Assembly (NCBI GenBank): GCA_037447655.1
Contig: JBBHKE010002287.1
Coordinates: forward strand, 64,001-93,068
DNA length: 29,068 nt
Source: Zygnema cylindricum
Taxonomy: Eukaryota > Streptophyta > Zygnematophyceae > Zygnematales > Zygnemataceae
Direction: 5' to 3'
In this document: piece by piece, positions 19,181 to 28,029 of the stretch
Layout: every line of letters starts with the position of its first letter
Position numbering within the stretch: position 1 is the stretch's first letter
The notes under the pieces: generated by a model
Told to the model about the DNA's origin: nothing
Databases searched by the model: none
Seen by the model: only the letters and a program-made list of their open reading frames with translations
Program-made: the position numbers and the translations under genes

Positions 19181-19512
19181 TGGATAATGGACACGGGAGC
19201 ATTAACCCACATGTAATAGAAACTAGCATTTTTCAAAAAATTTGAAATCAACACCAGAGAAAAATATCTACTATGCATGTGGAATGAGTGTGCAAACGCG
19301 GGCTGTAGGTGATGTCCCCTTGCTAGTTGATGTAGAGGGCAAGGGAGTTGAGAGAACTCTTCATAATGTTCTCTATGTCCCAAATTTTAAGAAAATTTTG
19401 TTTTCAACTTTTTTGGTAGAAAGTAAAGGATTTGAGGTCAATCTGAATCATGGCAAGCAGGTTGTTAGCAAAATAAAAAATTGCAGTTACGGGAACAAGA
19501 GATGCCAGCAAA
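19181..19512 (+). pseudogene. F3 aspartic protease
   Basis: The catalytic motif is intact at nucleotide level (IMDTGA, 19186-19203), with changes to A-L-T-H and a frameshift within NKAVF. The second half, 19242-19470, reads STPEKNIYYACGMSVQTRAV, then ERTLHNVLYVPNFKKILFST and SKGFEVNLNHGKQVVSK in one frame, the best preserved of the three protease C-terminal halves. Confidence 0.83.
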
Positions 19513-20640
19513 ATGTATCGAATGGATATGCCCGATAATAAAAAAAATGATGTTTTGTATTCCGGTGCACTATTCTCAGATGAGCTGTGGCATAAAAGGT
19601 TAGGCCATGTGAATTATGATAGTATGAAAAAGATGGTCAATGCTGGTAAAATAGAAAGAGTCGCTTTGTCAAACCAGTCACCTAAAACGTGTGATGGATG
19701 TGCACTAGAAAAAATACACAAATTTTCGTTTCCTCAAAAGTCTGAACACAAGTCTACTAAACTTTTGCAACTCATTCATTCTGATGTTTTCGGCCCTTCA
19801 AAGGTACCATCTGCCGAGGGGATGAAATATATGGTTACATTTACATATGATTTTTTGAGGTTTACTACTGTCTACTTCATGAAGGAAAAAAGTGAAGTCT
19901 TCACCCAATTTAAACACTACAAAGCGTGGGCGGAGAAACTACACGGTCTACCAATTTTGGAGCTTAGATCGGACAATGGCGGGGAATATACGTCAAAAAA
20001 GTTTGAAAACTTCTTACTCAATGAAGGTATCAGTCACAAACTGATTGACCAATACTCTCCCGAAAAGAATGGGGTCTGAGAAAGACTAAATAGAAATACA
20101 CAGATAGCTCTAGATCCATGCTTGCGGATAAGGACGTAGATCCGAAATTCTGAGCTGAAGCATTAAACTGTGCAGTTTATATCAAAAATAGGATAGGTTC
20201 AAGATCGTTAGAAACCACTCCTTAGAAGATCAAGACGGGTAGAAAACCAGATGTTAGTCATTTCAAAGTCTTTGGAAATAAATGCTTTATTTTGGATATG
20301 TCTAATGATAGATGGAAAATGGAACCTAAGGGATTGCAGGGTATTTTGTTAGGATACGATGATCACTCTAAAGGTTATAGAGTCTTTCTTTTTTAGAGAC
20401 AGAAAATTATTGTAGCAAGGAACATCGTTGTCAAAGATGAACTAGACTCGATAGACTTATTTACAACGACAGAGCACAAAAACAGCAAAAAATACAGGAA
20501 TATGTCATTTTAGATAGCATCCATAATATTTTCCCACAGATGCAAAATTCTCCAGTGGTAACACAGGGGTCGGAACATAATCAGATTCCCCAACAACCTC
20601 ATTTCGAAGCGGACCAATAACAGTAACTGCCTACGGATTG
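19513..20640 (+). pseudogene. F3 integrase
   Basis: In the 188-codon frame from 19513 the zinc-binding site is complete: H27 and H32 (LWHKRLGHVN), C60 and C63 (CDGCALEKIH). It is the only intact one in the array. Core: Asp 91 (HSDVFGP) and Asp 154 (LRSDNGGEYTS) are present. The codon just before the catalytic Glu is TGA (20077-20079; TTA in F2), and the Glu itself follows at the right spacing. TFTDDF has become TFTYDF. Later pieces such as VDPKFWAEALNCAVYIKNR and KPDVSHFKVFG are readable but carry stops and a one-base gap. Confidence 0.87.
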
Positions 20641-21880
20641 GAACCAGCGCAACCAGCGCAATGCACGGGATCCGACAATTTTAGCCTCAGAATTCCTAAG
20701 CGGAAGAAGATCCAATAGTCGCTTGAAGGCAAATTCTCACTTTGCCTACTCGGCAGCCTCATGGGAGCCTCTGACGATACGGGAAGCCTTCTTATCACCG
20801 GAGCGGAATCACTGGATTGAGGCGGAAAACGATAAAATGAAGTCGATCATGGAGGCTCGGGCATAGAAGCTTGTGGAACTTCCTCCGGATCGAAAAGCGA
20901 TCGACAACAAATGGGTATTGAAGGTGAATTTAAATCCAAATAATACCATTCAATGATACAAAGCTTGACTTGTGGCAAAGGGGTATAATCAAAAGGAAGG
21001 AATTGATTTTGAAGAAACATTTTCTCCTGTTGTAAGATTTCCGACAGTTGGGATTTTTCTATCTGTAGCTGCTGTAGAAGATATGGAAATACATCAGATG
21101 GATGTAGAGACGACCTTTTTGCATAGAGAACTAGAGGAGACCATTTACATGCAACAGCCTGAAATGTATGCCGAACCACGAAAAGAGCACTTAGTATGCA
21201 AACTGCTAAAATCTTTCTACGGCCTAAAACAAGCCCTTAGCCAATGGAATCTAAAACTTGATGAATTCTTAACTGGCCTATGATTTAAAAGGATAAGTTC
21301 TGATCACTGTGTCTATGTGTTAAAGGGTGAGGATAGAATAATGTATATAGCGGTATATGTAGATGATTTACTATTAGTTAGCAAATCAATGGTTGAAATT
21401 AACAAAATAAAAAATGCTTTAAAATCACGGTTCAAGATGAAAAACCTCGGTGAGGGAAAATATATTTTGGGTATTCAGGTTGAGAGGGACAAGAAAAACA
21501 GATTAATATAATTGACTCAAAATGAGGTTATTAGAAACATGTTAGATGAATATGAAATGCGGGGAGCAAAAGGATGTGTAACACCAATGGAGTTTCGGCT
21601 TAAGTTAGATGGGGAAGAAACAAAACCAGGTGTTATTATGAATGAAATTTTTGAGTCAGGGGAGGATGATCCTATGACCCTGATACCTTACAGATAGATA
21701 GTGGGAAGTTTAATATATTTCATTAACTGCACCAGTCCGGATATTGCTGCAGCGGGTCGGGTAATGAGCAGAAGTCTAGAGAATCCGAAAAAATCTGACC
21801 GTGATGCAGCAAAAAGAGTTTTAAGATACTTGGCAGGAACCAAAGACCTCAAACTCACACTAGGCGGAGGAGAAGTGAAG
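20641..21880 (+). pseudogene. F3 reverse transcriptase
   Basis: The N-terminal part (20760-20960) reads MKSIMEA, DNKWVLKVNLNPNNTIQ and TGA at 20954-20956, the codon also lost in F2. From 20972 to 22411 the RT and RNase H lie in one continuous frame interrupted only by stops: TGA 21281, TAA 21509, TAG 21695 and, in RNase H, TAG 22118. Motifs: HQMDVETTFLHRELE (first Asp intact), LVCKLLKSFYGLKQA, YVDDLLLVSKSM with YVDD at 21356-21367, and KSDRDAAKRVLRYLAGTKDL. No indel is needed in 1440 nt, so decay here was by substitution. Confidence 0.88.
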
Positions 21881-22411
21881 TTGCAAACATGGAGTGATGC
21901 AAGCTATGGCGACATGCCAAGCCGAAAATCCACCACGGGATTCGTTTTGCAAATTGGGAACTGGACTTGGTGCTGGAGCAACAAACTTCAAAAGGTCACG
22001 CCAGAATTGACGATGAAGTCACAATATATGGCAGCGAGCTCGGTCTTCAAAGAACTCTTATGGGTGAAGTCTATATTGCAACAACTAGGATACATACAGG
22101 TTGGTCCACAGGTTATCTAGTCTGATAACCAGACTGCCATTCCCATTGCCTCTAACCTGAGTCACCACTTCAAAAGCAAACACATGGATGGAAGATTACA
22201 CTTTGTAAGAGAAAAAGTGTTCTCTAGAGTGATTAAATTATGTTATTTGCTTGATGCAAAAATGATTGCTTATATGGTCACTAAAGCTCTTCCTGCTCCT
22301 AACCTGAAGTATTGTAGGGACGCAATGGGATTAAGTGAAAAGTTGAATTGCTACATTGTTATACTGCCTTGCTCCGCTAGTCGAACATTGAGATGTAGTG
22401 GGACTAGGTAA
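21881..22411 (+). pseudogene. F3 RNase H and extended end of pol
   Basis: WSDASYGDMPSRKSTTGFVL (Asp at 21896-21898), CWSNKLQKVTPELTMKSQYM (the E of ESEY is Q here), TAG at 22118 within the VI-S-DNQTAI block, then KHMDGRLHFVREKV and MVTKALPAPNLKYCRDAMGL. The family stop after GLSE is AAG here, so the frame runs 24 codons further to TAA at 22409-22411. The Glu-to-Gln change and the V in place of the usual L of the DMLTKAL block set F3 apart from F1 and F2 in this region. Confidence 0.85.
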
Positions 22412-22502
22412 CTTGCTAATTTGTTGTGTTGCTATGTTGCGATGCTGCGGTAGTTCGACATTGCAGCTGCGTTGGCATACTGAGTCTAAAGCTTTAGGGG
22501 AG
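22412..22502 (+). other. F3 3' untranslated region with polypurine tract
   Basis: It ends AAAGCTTTAGGGGAG (22488-22502) before TGTTG of LTR4. It is clearly more diverged from F1 and F2 than these are from each other. Confidence 0.75.
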
Positions 22503-23509
22503 TGTTGTTTTTGGAAAGCTTTAAGTCTCATCAAATTAGTAGGACGACGGAAAAATAGATTTATAGGGACACGCGTCGTTTTCTGAAACACAGTGCAGGT
22601 TTTTTTTGAAATGGTACCGACACCAACATGTGCGTGTCACACATAGAGTGGAACAACGCAACTGCGACACAGACGAACAAGCGTAGCTGCGGCTACTTTT
22701 CATACGGTCTGTACAGACAAGGCAACTGTGATGCAACGAGTCAAATGCAACTGCGATTATTTTGGTACAGGACAATGCAATTGCGACGCAACGAGACAAA
22801 CGCAACTGCGACTAATTTGGTATGGGATAACGCAGCTGCGACAAAGCCACAGATATTTGAATGTGATCAAGAATTGGAATGCGCAGCTACGGTTGATATG
22901 AATCAAGTAAACGGTCGAGATTCATAAGAGTATAAATAAGTGACTTGCGAAACGTGTTATGTAAATACTGGAATGACGTATCTGGACAAGTGTCACTAAG
23001 CCAGCGACAAGTATTTGAACAAATCACTTGTATAGGATTCTCATTAATATTAATTGTACCCTGATTAGTTTTAGTGTGATTAGGAGCACTTAAACTTAGT
23101 GGCAGTTTAGTTCTTTGGACGTATCCCTTAGGAACACTTGTATTGGCGGTACAACACTATGTAGTAGGACAACTGAGTGTAGAGTATAAGACTTAAGACG
23201 AAGAACATTTTATGTATCCAGACTTTGAGACTGTGTAATATGCGGATTGTTTTTGGGAAACTTTTGAGTTACCTATCTTGGTGTATGTTGGATCAATTGA
23301 GCTGAAACTTTGGGAGTTGTTAGTTTTTTTATACTCTATTTTGTGGTATAGTTTGAGTCAGTTTTGGATCTTTGTGACAAAATTGGTATGGTGCCTAAAA
23401 CAATTGTTTGATAAGCTTCTTGGTAAGCTTCTGTGAGTGAAATTATGTTTACTTCCACTACTACTGCTGTTGCTGCTGCTCCACCTGCTCCAGTGGTCGT
23501 GGAACAAAA
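22503..23509 (+). repeat. LTR4, 3' LTR of the array
   Basis: It starts TGTTGTTTTTGGAAAGCTTT and ends at about GTGGAACAAAA; the last bases have changed, so the edge is uncertain by about 3 nt. It contains GACACGCGTCGT near 22567, the 19-nt segment (22630-22648) also seen in LTR1, and four U3 repeat units (22650-22860). An ATG at 23445 opens the gag-leader frame, which here runs out into the flank. No internal region follows. Confidence 0.88.
22650..22860 (+). promoter_or_regulatory. U3 tandem repeats of about 55 bp with CGCAGCTGCG-type palindromes
   Basis: In LTR4, units start near 22650, 22714, 22771 and 22826. The clearest is 22771-22825 (55 bp). Each has the pattern (A)CGCAACTGCGAC, then GCAACGAGACAAACGC, then TTTGGTA. 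The corresponding blocks are 6784-6940 (three units), 12088-12302 and 17370-17583 (four units each). CGCAGCTGCG is a perfect palindrome containing an E-box (CAGCTG). Repeats of this kind in U3 often act as enhancers; that role is inferred here. Confidence 0.6.
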
Positions 23510-23636
23510 ACACGTACAGACTCGCAATATTTTTATCACTTATCTATTAGGTCGTGCCAGCAAAACACCTATTGCTTACATGCTTCATTGCGAGTGGAAG
23601 CACAAAAGTTCTTGTTTAGACGGTTGGGAATATTAA
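23445..23636 (+). CDS. Short frame fusing the LTR4 gag leader to flanking DNA
   Basis: From the LTR4 ATG (23445) the gag-leader frame (FTSTTTAVAAAPPAPVVVEQ) crosses the LTR end at about 23509. It runs on as HVQTRNIFITYLLGRASKTP and a short tail to TAA at 23634. The first 21 or so codons are retrotransposon leader and the last 42 are flank. I see no known domain in the flank part. It may be chance read-through, or the 3' piece of a host frame interrupted by the array. There is no evidence of expression. Confidence 0.35.
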   Translation: MFTSTTTAVAAAPPAPVVVEQKHVQTRNIFITYLLGRASKTPIAYMLHCEWKHKSSCLDGWEY

Positions 23637-25290
23637 AACATTTAAAAAGCACAAAATATGAACGGTGTATGCGTACGGATAAATAAAATTTGAGATTTGT
23701 AAAAACGTATTAATTACGTCTTTAAAACTTGTTAAATGCGTCTAGTGACCCAAAACCTAAGAGCAAATTTTGATTATTTTGGGCTATCAGAAAGGAACCT
23801 ATACACATAGACAATCGAATTTCAACGGATGAATGTAAAAGAATGATGTCTTAGCTAAGACACGACATGATGGTCAACTGAGAGGGAGAGAGAACATAAC
23901 AACTATAACAAATAAAGATAGGTTATTTAGGATAAGCTTTCATAATCACTTTAAAGTCCTGAGGCCACAATAGATAAACTTAAGTAGGTCTTGAATGTAG
24001 ATTGTACAATTTGTATAGAAAGCTGTCTTATTATAATGGAGCTAATTTGGTCTTCTCTCTTACTTAAAACTTGAATTATATCTATATATCTATTTTACTC
24101 TTCTTCCATATTCTCAAGATATGTACTACTTGATGAAATGGGAGTCTAATCACTAAACGCAGCAAATGTATAACTATCAATTACATGGAATAAAATGTAA
24201 ATCTATGATAATTCGACTTTTATGTCTCTTTGGATTTCACGGTACACTTTCCGAATGAACTGGTACATCTTATGGTATGACAAGGAAAGAGCAAAATTGC
24301 TAACATTTGATATCCTCCCAAATCACCTATTTTAATACGCACTCTTGTATTTAGTGTATTTCGTACGGAAACTGGAAATAAAAAATGAGCGCAATGTTTT
24401 CTTCACAATTGAAATGCAGCTGCTTGTTTTTCGATATTCGATCGACGGTTGCGTTTAAGGTCATCGGTGCAATGTTCGAAGTATATGCTTCAATGTTATA
24501 CAAATAGGAACAGGACAAAATCGTGCCTCAAAGCAAGTTTACTATTGCCTTTCTTTGTTGCTTGGAGATAATACGCAACACATACATTAGTTGTTTGAAA
24601 CTATTGATCCGGTCGTAACTGCTGAATGACTTAAAATGCCATGTCTCTGTCTTAAGGCATTGGGAGTTGAAATAAATAGAAGTCCTCCATTGATTGTGTG
24701 TTATTTCGTGTTAGGTCACATTGACTTTACACTATTTATGAAATTTTATTGTAAGTCTGGTAACACCACTCATGCTCATGTCTTACGTGTGGTGTCAATC
24801 TTTTAAGGGTTTATTTATCAGTTCAAATATCAAGTTTTAAGGTTCTTTTAAGGTCATTGAAATTTTTTTAACCCACATTCGGCGAACCATCCCAAATTTT
24901 CCGTCACGACAATGTGGTGTACAATGTTGTATATAACCAATGTTTGAGCAGATTGCGCAAGATGCAGTGCAATCGGAATTGCCTCGTTTTACCACGACCT
25001 TATAGGAACCTTAGCCTTGCACAAATCATAGCCCAATACCAAAGTATCACAAACCAATTTTGGAGAATGATGGTCACATTAAGTAGTTGTCTCATAAAAT
25101 TGCTTGCACACTAATCATAGTTGTTCAATTCACGCGGTTTTTTCTTTTTTTACAATTTCTATGTATTATTCGTTAATTTTATAATTTTTGTAAATTTCGT
25201 TAAGTTTTTACTGTATGGAAAACTGAACGGAAGCTTGTACGGAATTTTTGAAAAAAAGACGTGCGCGAGCTAATTTTGAATTTCTTTAGG
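23637..25290. other. AT-rich flank, no gene recognised
   Basis: I see no conserved protein motif, RNA gene or transposon boundary. A 66-codon frame at 24914-25114 has no recognisable similarity and ordinary AT-rich composition; I do not call it a gene. The stretch holds scattered A and T runs. Confidence 0.5.
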
Positions 25291-25311
25291 ACAATCCTCC
25301 TCTACAGGGAA

Positions 25312-25419
25312 GCCGCCATAAAAAATCCTTTACTAGGAAGTCACCATTGATGATGCCATAGAAGAGCCGCCATTAAAAATCCTTTACTAGGAAGTCACCA
25401 TTGATGATGCCATAGAAGA
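25312..25419 (+). repeat. 54-bp tandem duplication
   Basis: Copies 25312-25365 and 25366-25419 both run GCCGCCAT(A/T)AAAAATCC... to CCATAGAAGA and are nearly identical. After the second copy one frame stays open as TIDDAIEEATEAAIEVVVEA and ends at TAG near 25488. The run CCTCCTCTACAG just upstream (about 25296-25307) resembles a 3' splice acceptor. Both are weak hints of a gene tail. Confidence 0.75.
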
Positions 25420-25527
25420 GGCCACAGAAGCTGCCATTGAAGTCGTTGTTGAAGCATTTGCGAACCTCGCCACATACATCAACGCCTAGAACTAAACCAT
25501 ATCCGTAAAGTAAATACAAAGATGGTG

Positions 25528-25655
25528 TTTTTTTGCTTCAATGCGAACTTGTCCTTTTTCATTATTGGCGTGCAGTAGAATTATTTAATTTAATACAATG
25601 ATTTTTTTATTTTTTTTTGCTTCAATGTGAATGTTTCTTTTTAAATTATTGACAT
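25528..25655 (+). repeat. Diverged direct repeat, spacing 84 bp
   Basis: TTTTTTTGCTTCAATGCGAA (from 25528) recurs as TTTTTTTGCTTCAATGTGAA (from 25612), and both are followed by a similar CTTTTT..ATTATTG segment. The two copies are offset by 84 bp. No coding frame. Confidence 0.6.
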
Positions 25656-25669
25656 GTTATGTTGGGCCA

Positions 25670-25890
25670 TGCTGAACCAACAATGAGGGCAGCCTGGTCG
25701 CTTGACGAGGCAGCCTTGTCGCTGGTTGATAGTTCAGGGGTGAGACCGCCTCGTCGCTGGTTCAGCAAACCAGCGACGAGGCAGTCTGGTCGCTGGTTCA
25801 ACAACCATGGTTGCTGGTTCAACAGCCATGGTCGTTGGTTTGTGGTTCAGCCACGAGGTTGTCGTTGTTGGTTTTTTCACTTCCACTGGT
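25670..25890. repeat. CGCTGGTT minisatellite with a perfect 15-bp hairpin
   Basis: The motif CGCTGGTTCA and close variants recur about seven times between 25700 and 25850. In the middle, 25748-25762 (GCCTCGTCGCTGGTT) and 25768-25782 form a perfect 15-bp inverted repeat around a 5-nt loop. An 87-codon frame (25659-25922) passes through with a repeated WFN-HG-WFNSHGRWF pattern, which is a by-product of the DNA repeat. The block is much richer in G+C than its AT-rich surroundings. Confidence 0.8.
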
Positions 25891-25910
25891 TTCTTGCTTT
25901 TTTTACTTTA

Positions 25911-25951
25911 TTTGAAATTTGAAATTTGAAATTTGAAAATTCAAATTTCGA
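25911..25951. repeat. (TTTGAAA)4 microsatellite with inverted end
   Basis: Four exact TTTGAAA units (25911-25938) run into ATTCAAATTTCG, so the end of the tract folds back on itself (TTTGAAAATTCAAA). Confidence 0.85.
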
Positions 25952-27360
25952 AAAATTTACGGAAACGTACGGATACATAATCGGGTACGCATTTTAACGA
26001 TTTTCTAAAATTGATAAATGTGAATCGAACTTATTATTCGCGCGTTCGTTTCGTGCGTATTATGCGATTTGAACAACTATGACACTAATCAAATGACAAT
26101 CAGAGGTAGACTTATAGGATCATCTATCGCCACAAATCCACTACAAGGAACCAAGGTCGTCCATAAGGAAGAAGTCACGAAGGTGTGTTGTTGAGATAGT
26201 AATGAATTCTATGAGAACTTGTACCAGGGAAGCATACGATAATAATATCAAAGTCGTTAAATCGGACATTTGGTGAGCAAGACATACAAAACAATAACTT
26301 TGAAGCATGAAAGGAAGTGGTTCAAAACGGCTGAAACTGGGAAATAATCCTAGAACCGCAATAAATAAATATTGACATATTTGGGTATTTTACGCGACAC
26401 GCATACCTTTCTTGTGTCACATGGACTAAAAAAAATGAAGAACTAGTTGCAGTTCACACGACCATAGTTATGGTCTTCATGGCTTTAGCAAACAATACCC
26501 AGAAAAGAAAATTAAAAGAACGGTGAGCGAAACATGACAACCGGAAATCAGAGGAACGAAATAGCAACAATGGAAATACTTAGAAAAACTTGCAAAAGGA
26601 TTTTCGGGGAAAAAACGACATAAGGCTTTTGGAATTTCCCTTAGCGTTTACAAAGTACAGTCAACTAGATTGTGGCCTTCGCTTGGCCAACTGTGACCGT
26701 CCGCTGATCGTGTCCTCGAAACAATGTGCACCGTTGATATCTTCAATTCAAAATTGTTGGCCGCCTAGGCGCTTACATGTTACCTCAGAAATGTAAATCA
26801 GACAAGATTTAGAGTATATTGTACTACTACAAAAGTACTGTACACTATCATATAGTACACTACCATTCGCTATTAGAGTAATTAACGCTAATTCGGTGCT
26901 CTTTTTTCAAAAAAAAAAACCTGATATACAATCAATAATTCTATTTTTTTCATTATTTTAATTAAGGTTTTTTTTCAATTAGCGATAATAATGGAAGTAC
27001 ACTGCGATGGAAATAGTGTGGCGTACGGACAGGGTATCTCCGTACGAAATGGTACTTTATGAATTACAAAGGCATAAAAAGACACTTAACATTATTGCGA
27101 ACACATGTGAATGTGCACTGGAAGAAAGGGACGAAACTCATCGACAAAAATCACCTTCTCATATGTTCGTCCGTCGATCGTGTCAACAGCCCGACGGCGT
27201 ACGAATTTTAAAATTTTGTACGGGTACACATATTACTGTAGACATCAAATAGGCAGGTATTTATTATTTAGGACAACCCAAATTACAGTTAGGGATTAAT
27301 TAGTATTCATACTTTTTTTTCAAAAAATAAAATTCCCGATTAGTGTTAATAATTAGTGTT
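25952..27360. other. AT-rich flank, no gene recognised
   Basis: There are scattered short frames only (26590-26796, 27007-27252) without recognisable domains. Around 26845-27005 a GTACACT..CCATT..GCTAATT segment is loosely mirrored by AATTAGCG..AATGG..AGTACACTG, which may be the arms of a decayed inverted-repeat element. T/A runs lie between them. I assign nothing further. Confidence 0.45.
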
Positions 27361-27486
27361 GGATATCGAGGACTATTTGGTGATATTTGATATATATCGA
27401 ATTTCAGGTACCCGATAATCGATATATCGAAAATCAAAATATCACGATATATCGCCAATATATCATATGACTGACATATCGAGGCT
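27361..27486. repeat. ATATCGA-rich, palindrome-rich segment
   Basis: GATATATCG, TCGATATATCGA and related motifs occur about ten times in some 125 bp, with GATATCGAGG at the left edge and CATATCGAGG at the right edge. Such DNA folds readily. It may be a small non-autonomous transposon or a satellite fragment; an 18-A run follows at about 27491-27508. Confidence 0.55.
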
Positions 27487-27508
27487 TCTTAAAAAAAAAA
27501 AAAAAAAA

Positions 27509-27660
27509 TTGCTAGTTGCTATTGCTGCTAACACTACTGTTGCTGACAGTACTAGTGCTACTGCTGCTGTTGCCAGTAGCTGCAAAACTAGCTACTGCTT
27601 ATGTCAGTACTAGTACTAGCTGCAGTTGTTAGTGCTAGCTATTGGTTAAGCCATTACTGT
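27509..27660. repeat. Imperfect GCT/ACT trinucleotide-like tract
   Basis: Low-complexity DNA made of TGCT, ACTACTG, GCTGCTG and TACTAGTACTAGC variants, from just after the poly-A run to about 27650. A 110-codon frame starting in it (27601) is Ser, Trp, Cys and Leu-rich without a recognisable domain; I regard it as chance. Confidence 0.5.
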
Positions 27661-28029
27661 TGGAATCAAGGTTGCAATCAGCCGTCACAGTCTGTCGCGC
27701 GGCCAGCAAGTTTGGAGTCACGTGAAGATAGTGGTCCATGTTGGCTTAGAGTTATTAAGTCTAGCTGTATGTATTCATGTACCTTGGTCTCCCGAGATCT
27801 AGTTGGCGAGGACCAGGTATTTTGTTTCGTTTGGTGTGTACGGTTGGTGGGTTTGTTTTGTCTTCATTTGTTTTGGCTGTACGTTTGCTTAGTACTTTTG
27901 TTGTACGTAGTTTCGCGTATAAACACAATTTGATTGGTAGGCTCTTCGTGCGCACTTTATGTTTGGTTTGGTTTTATAGTTTGATAGTGTGACGCTTCAC
28001 TTGGTTATATACTGGGCTTAGAACTACTC

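Larger units (their letters stand above)
6641..23509 (+). mobile_element. Tandem array of three copia-type elements (F1, F2, F3) sharing four LTRs
   Basis: Four LTRs of about 1 kb (6641-7639, 11964-12951, 17246-18235, 22503-23509) alternate with three internal regions of 4324, 4294 and 4267 bp. Each internal region starts with GGTTATGGGC (primer site) and ends with a purine tract directly abutting the next LTR. Neighbouring units therefore share a single LTR, with no host DNA between them. Gag, protease, integrase, RT and RNase H occur in the Ty1/copia order in all three. All carry stops and frameshifts. Five-mers flanking the outer ends (GTAAT left; ACACG right) do not match, so no target-site duplication is preserved. 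Such arrays arise by recombination rather than by single insertions. Confidence 0.92.

Noticed and set aside
23336-23636. A partial fourth internal region after LTR4
   Set aside because: The leader frame at 23445 looked like the start of a fourth gag, but all copies show that it lies within the LTR. Sequence after about 23509 has no primer site and no gag.
25659-25922. Protein gene with W-F-N-H-G repeats
   Set aside because: The peptide repeat is fully explained by the underlying DNA minisatellite; no start context or conserved neighbourhood supports a gene.
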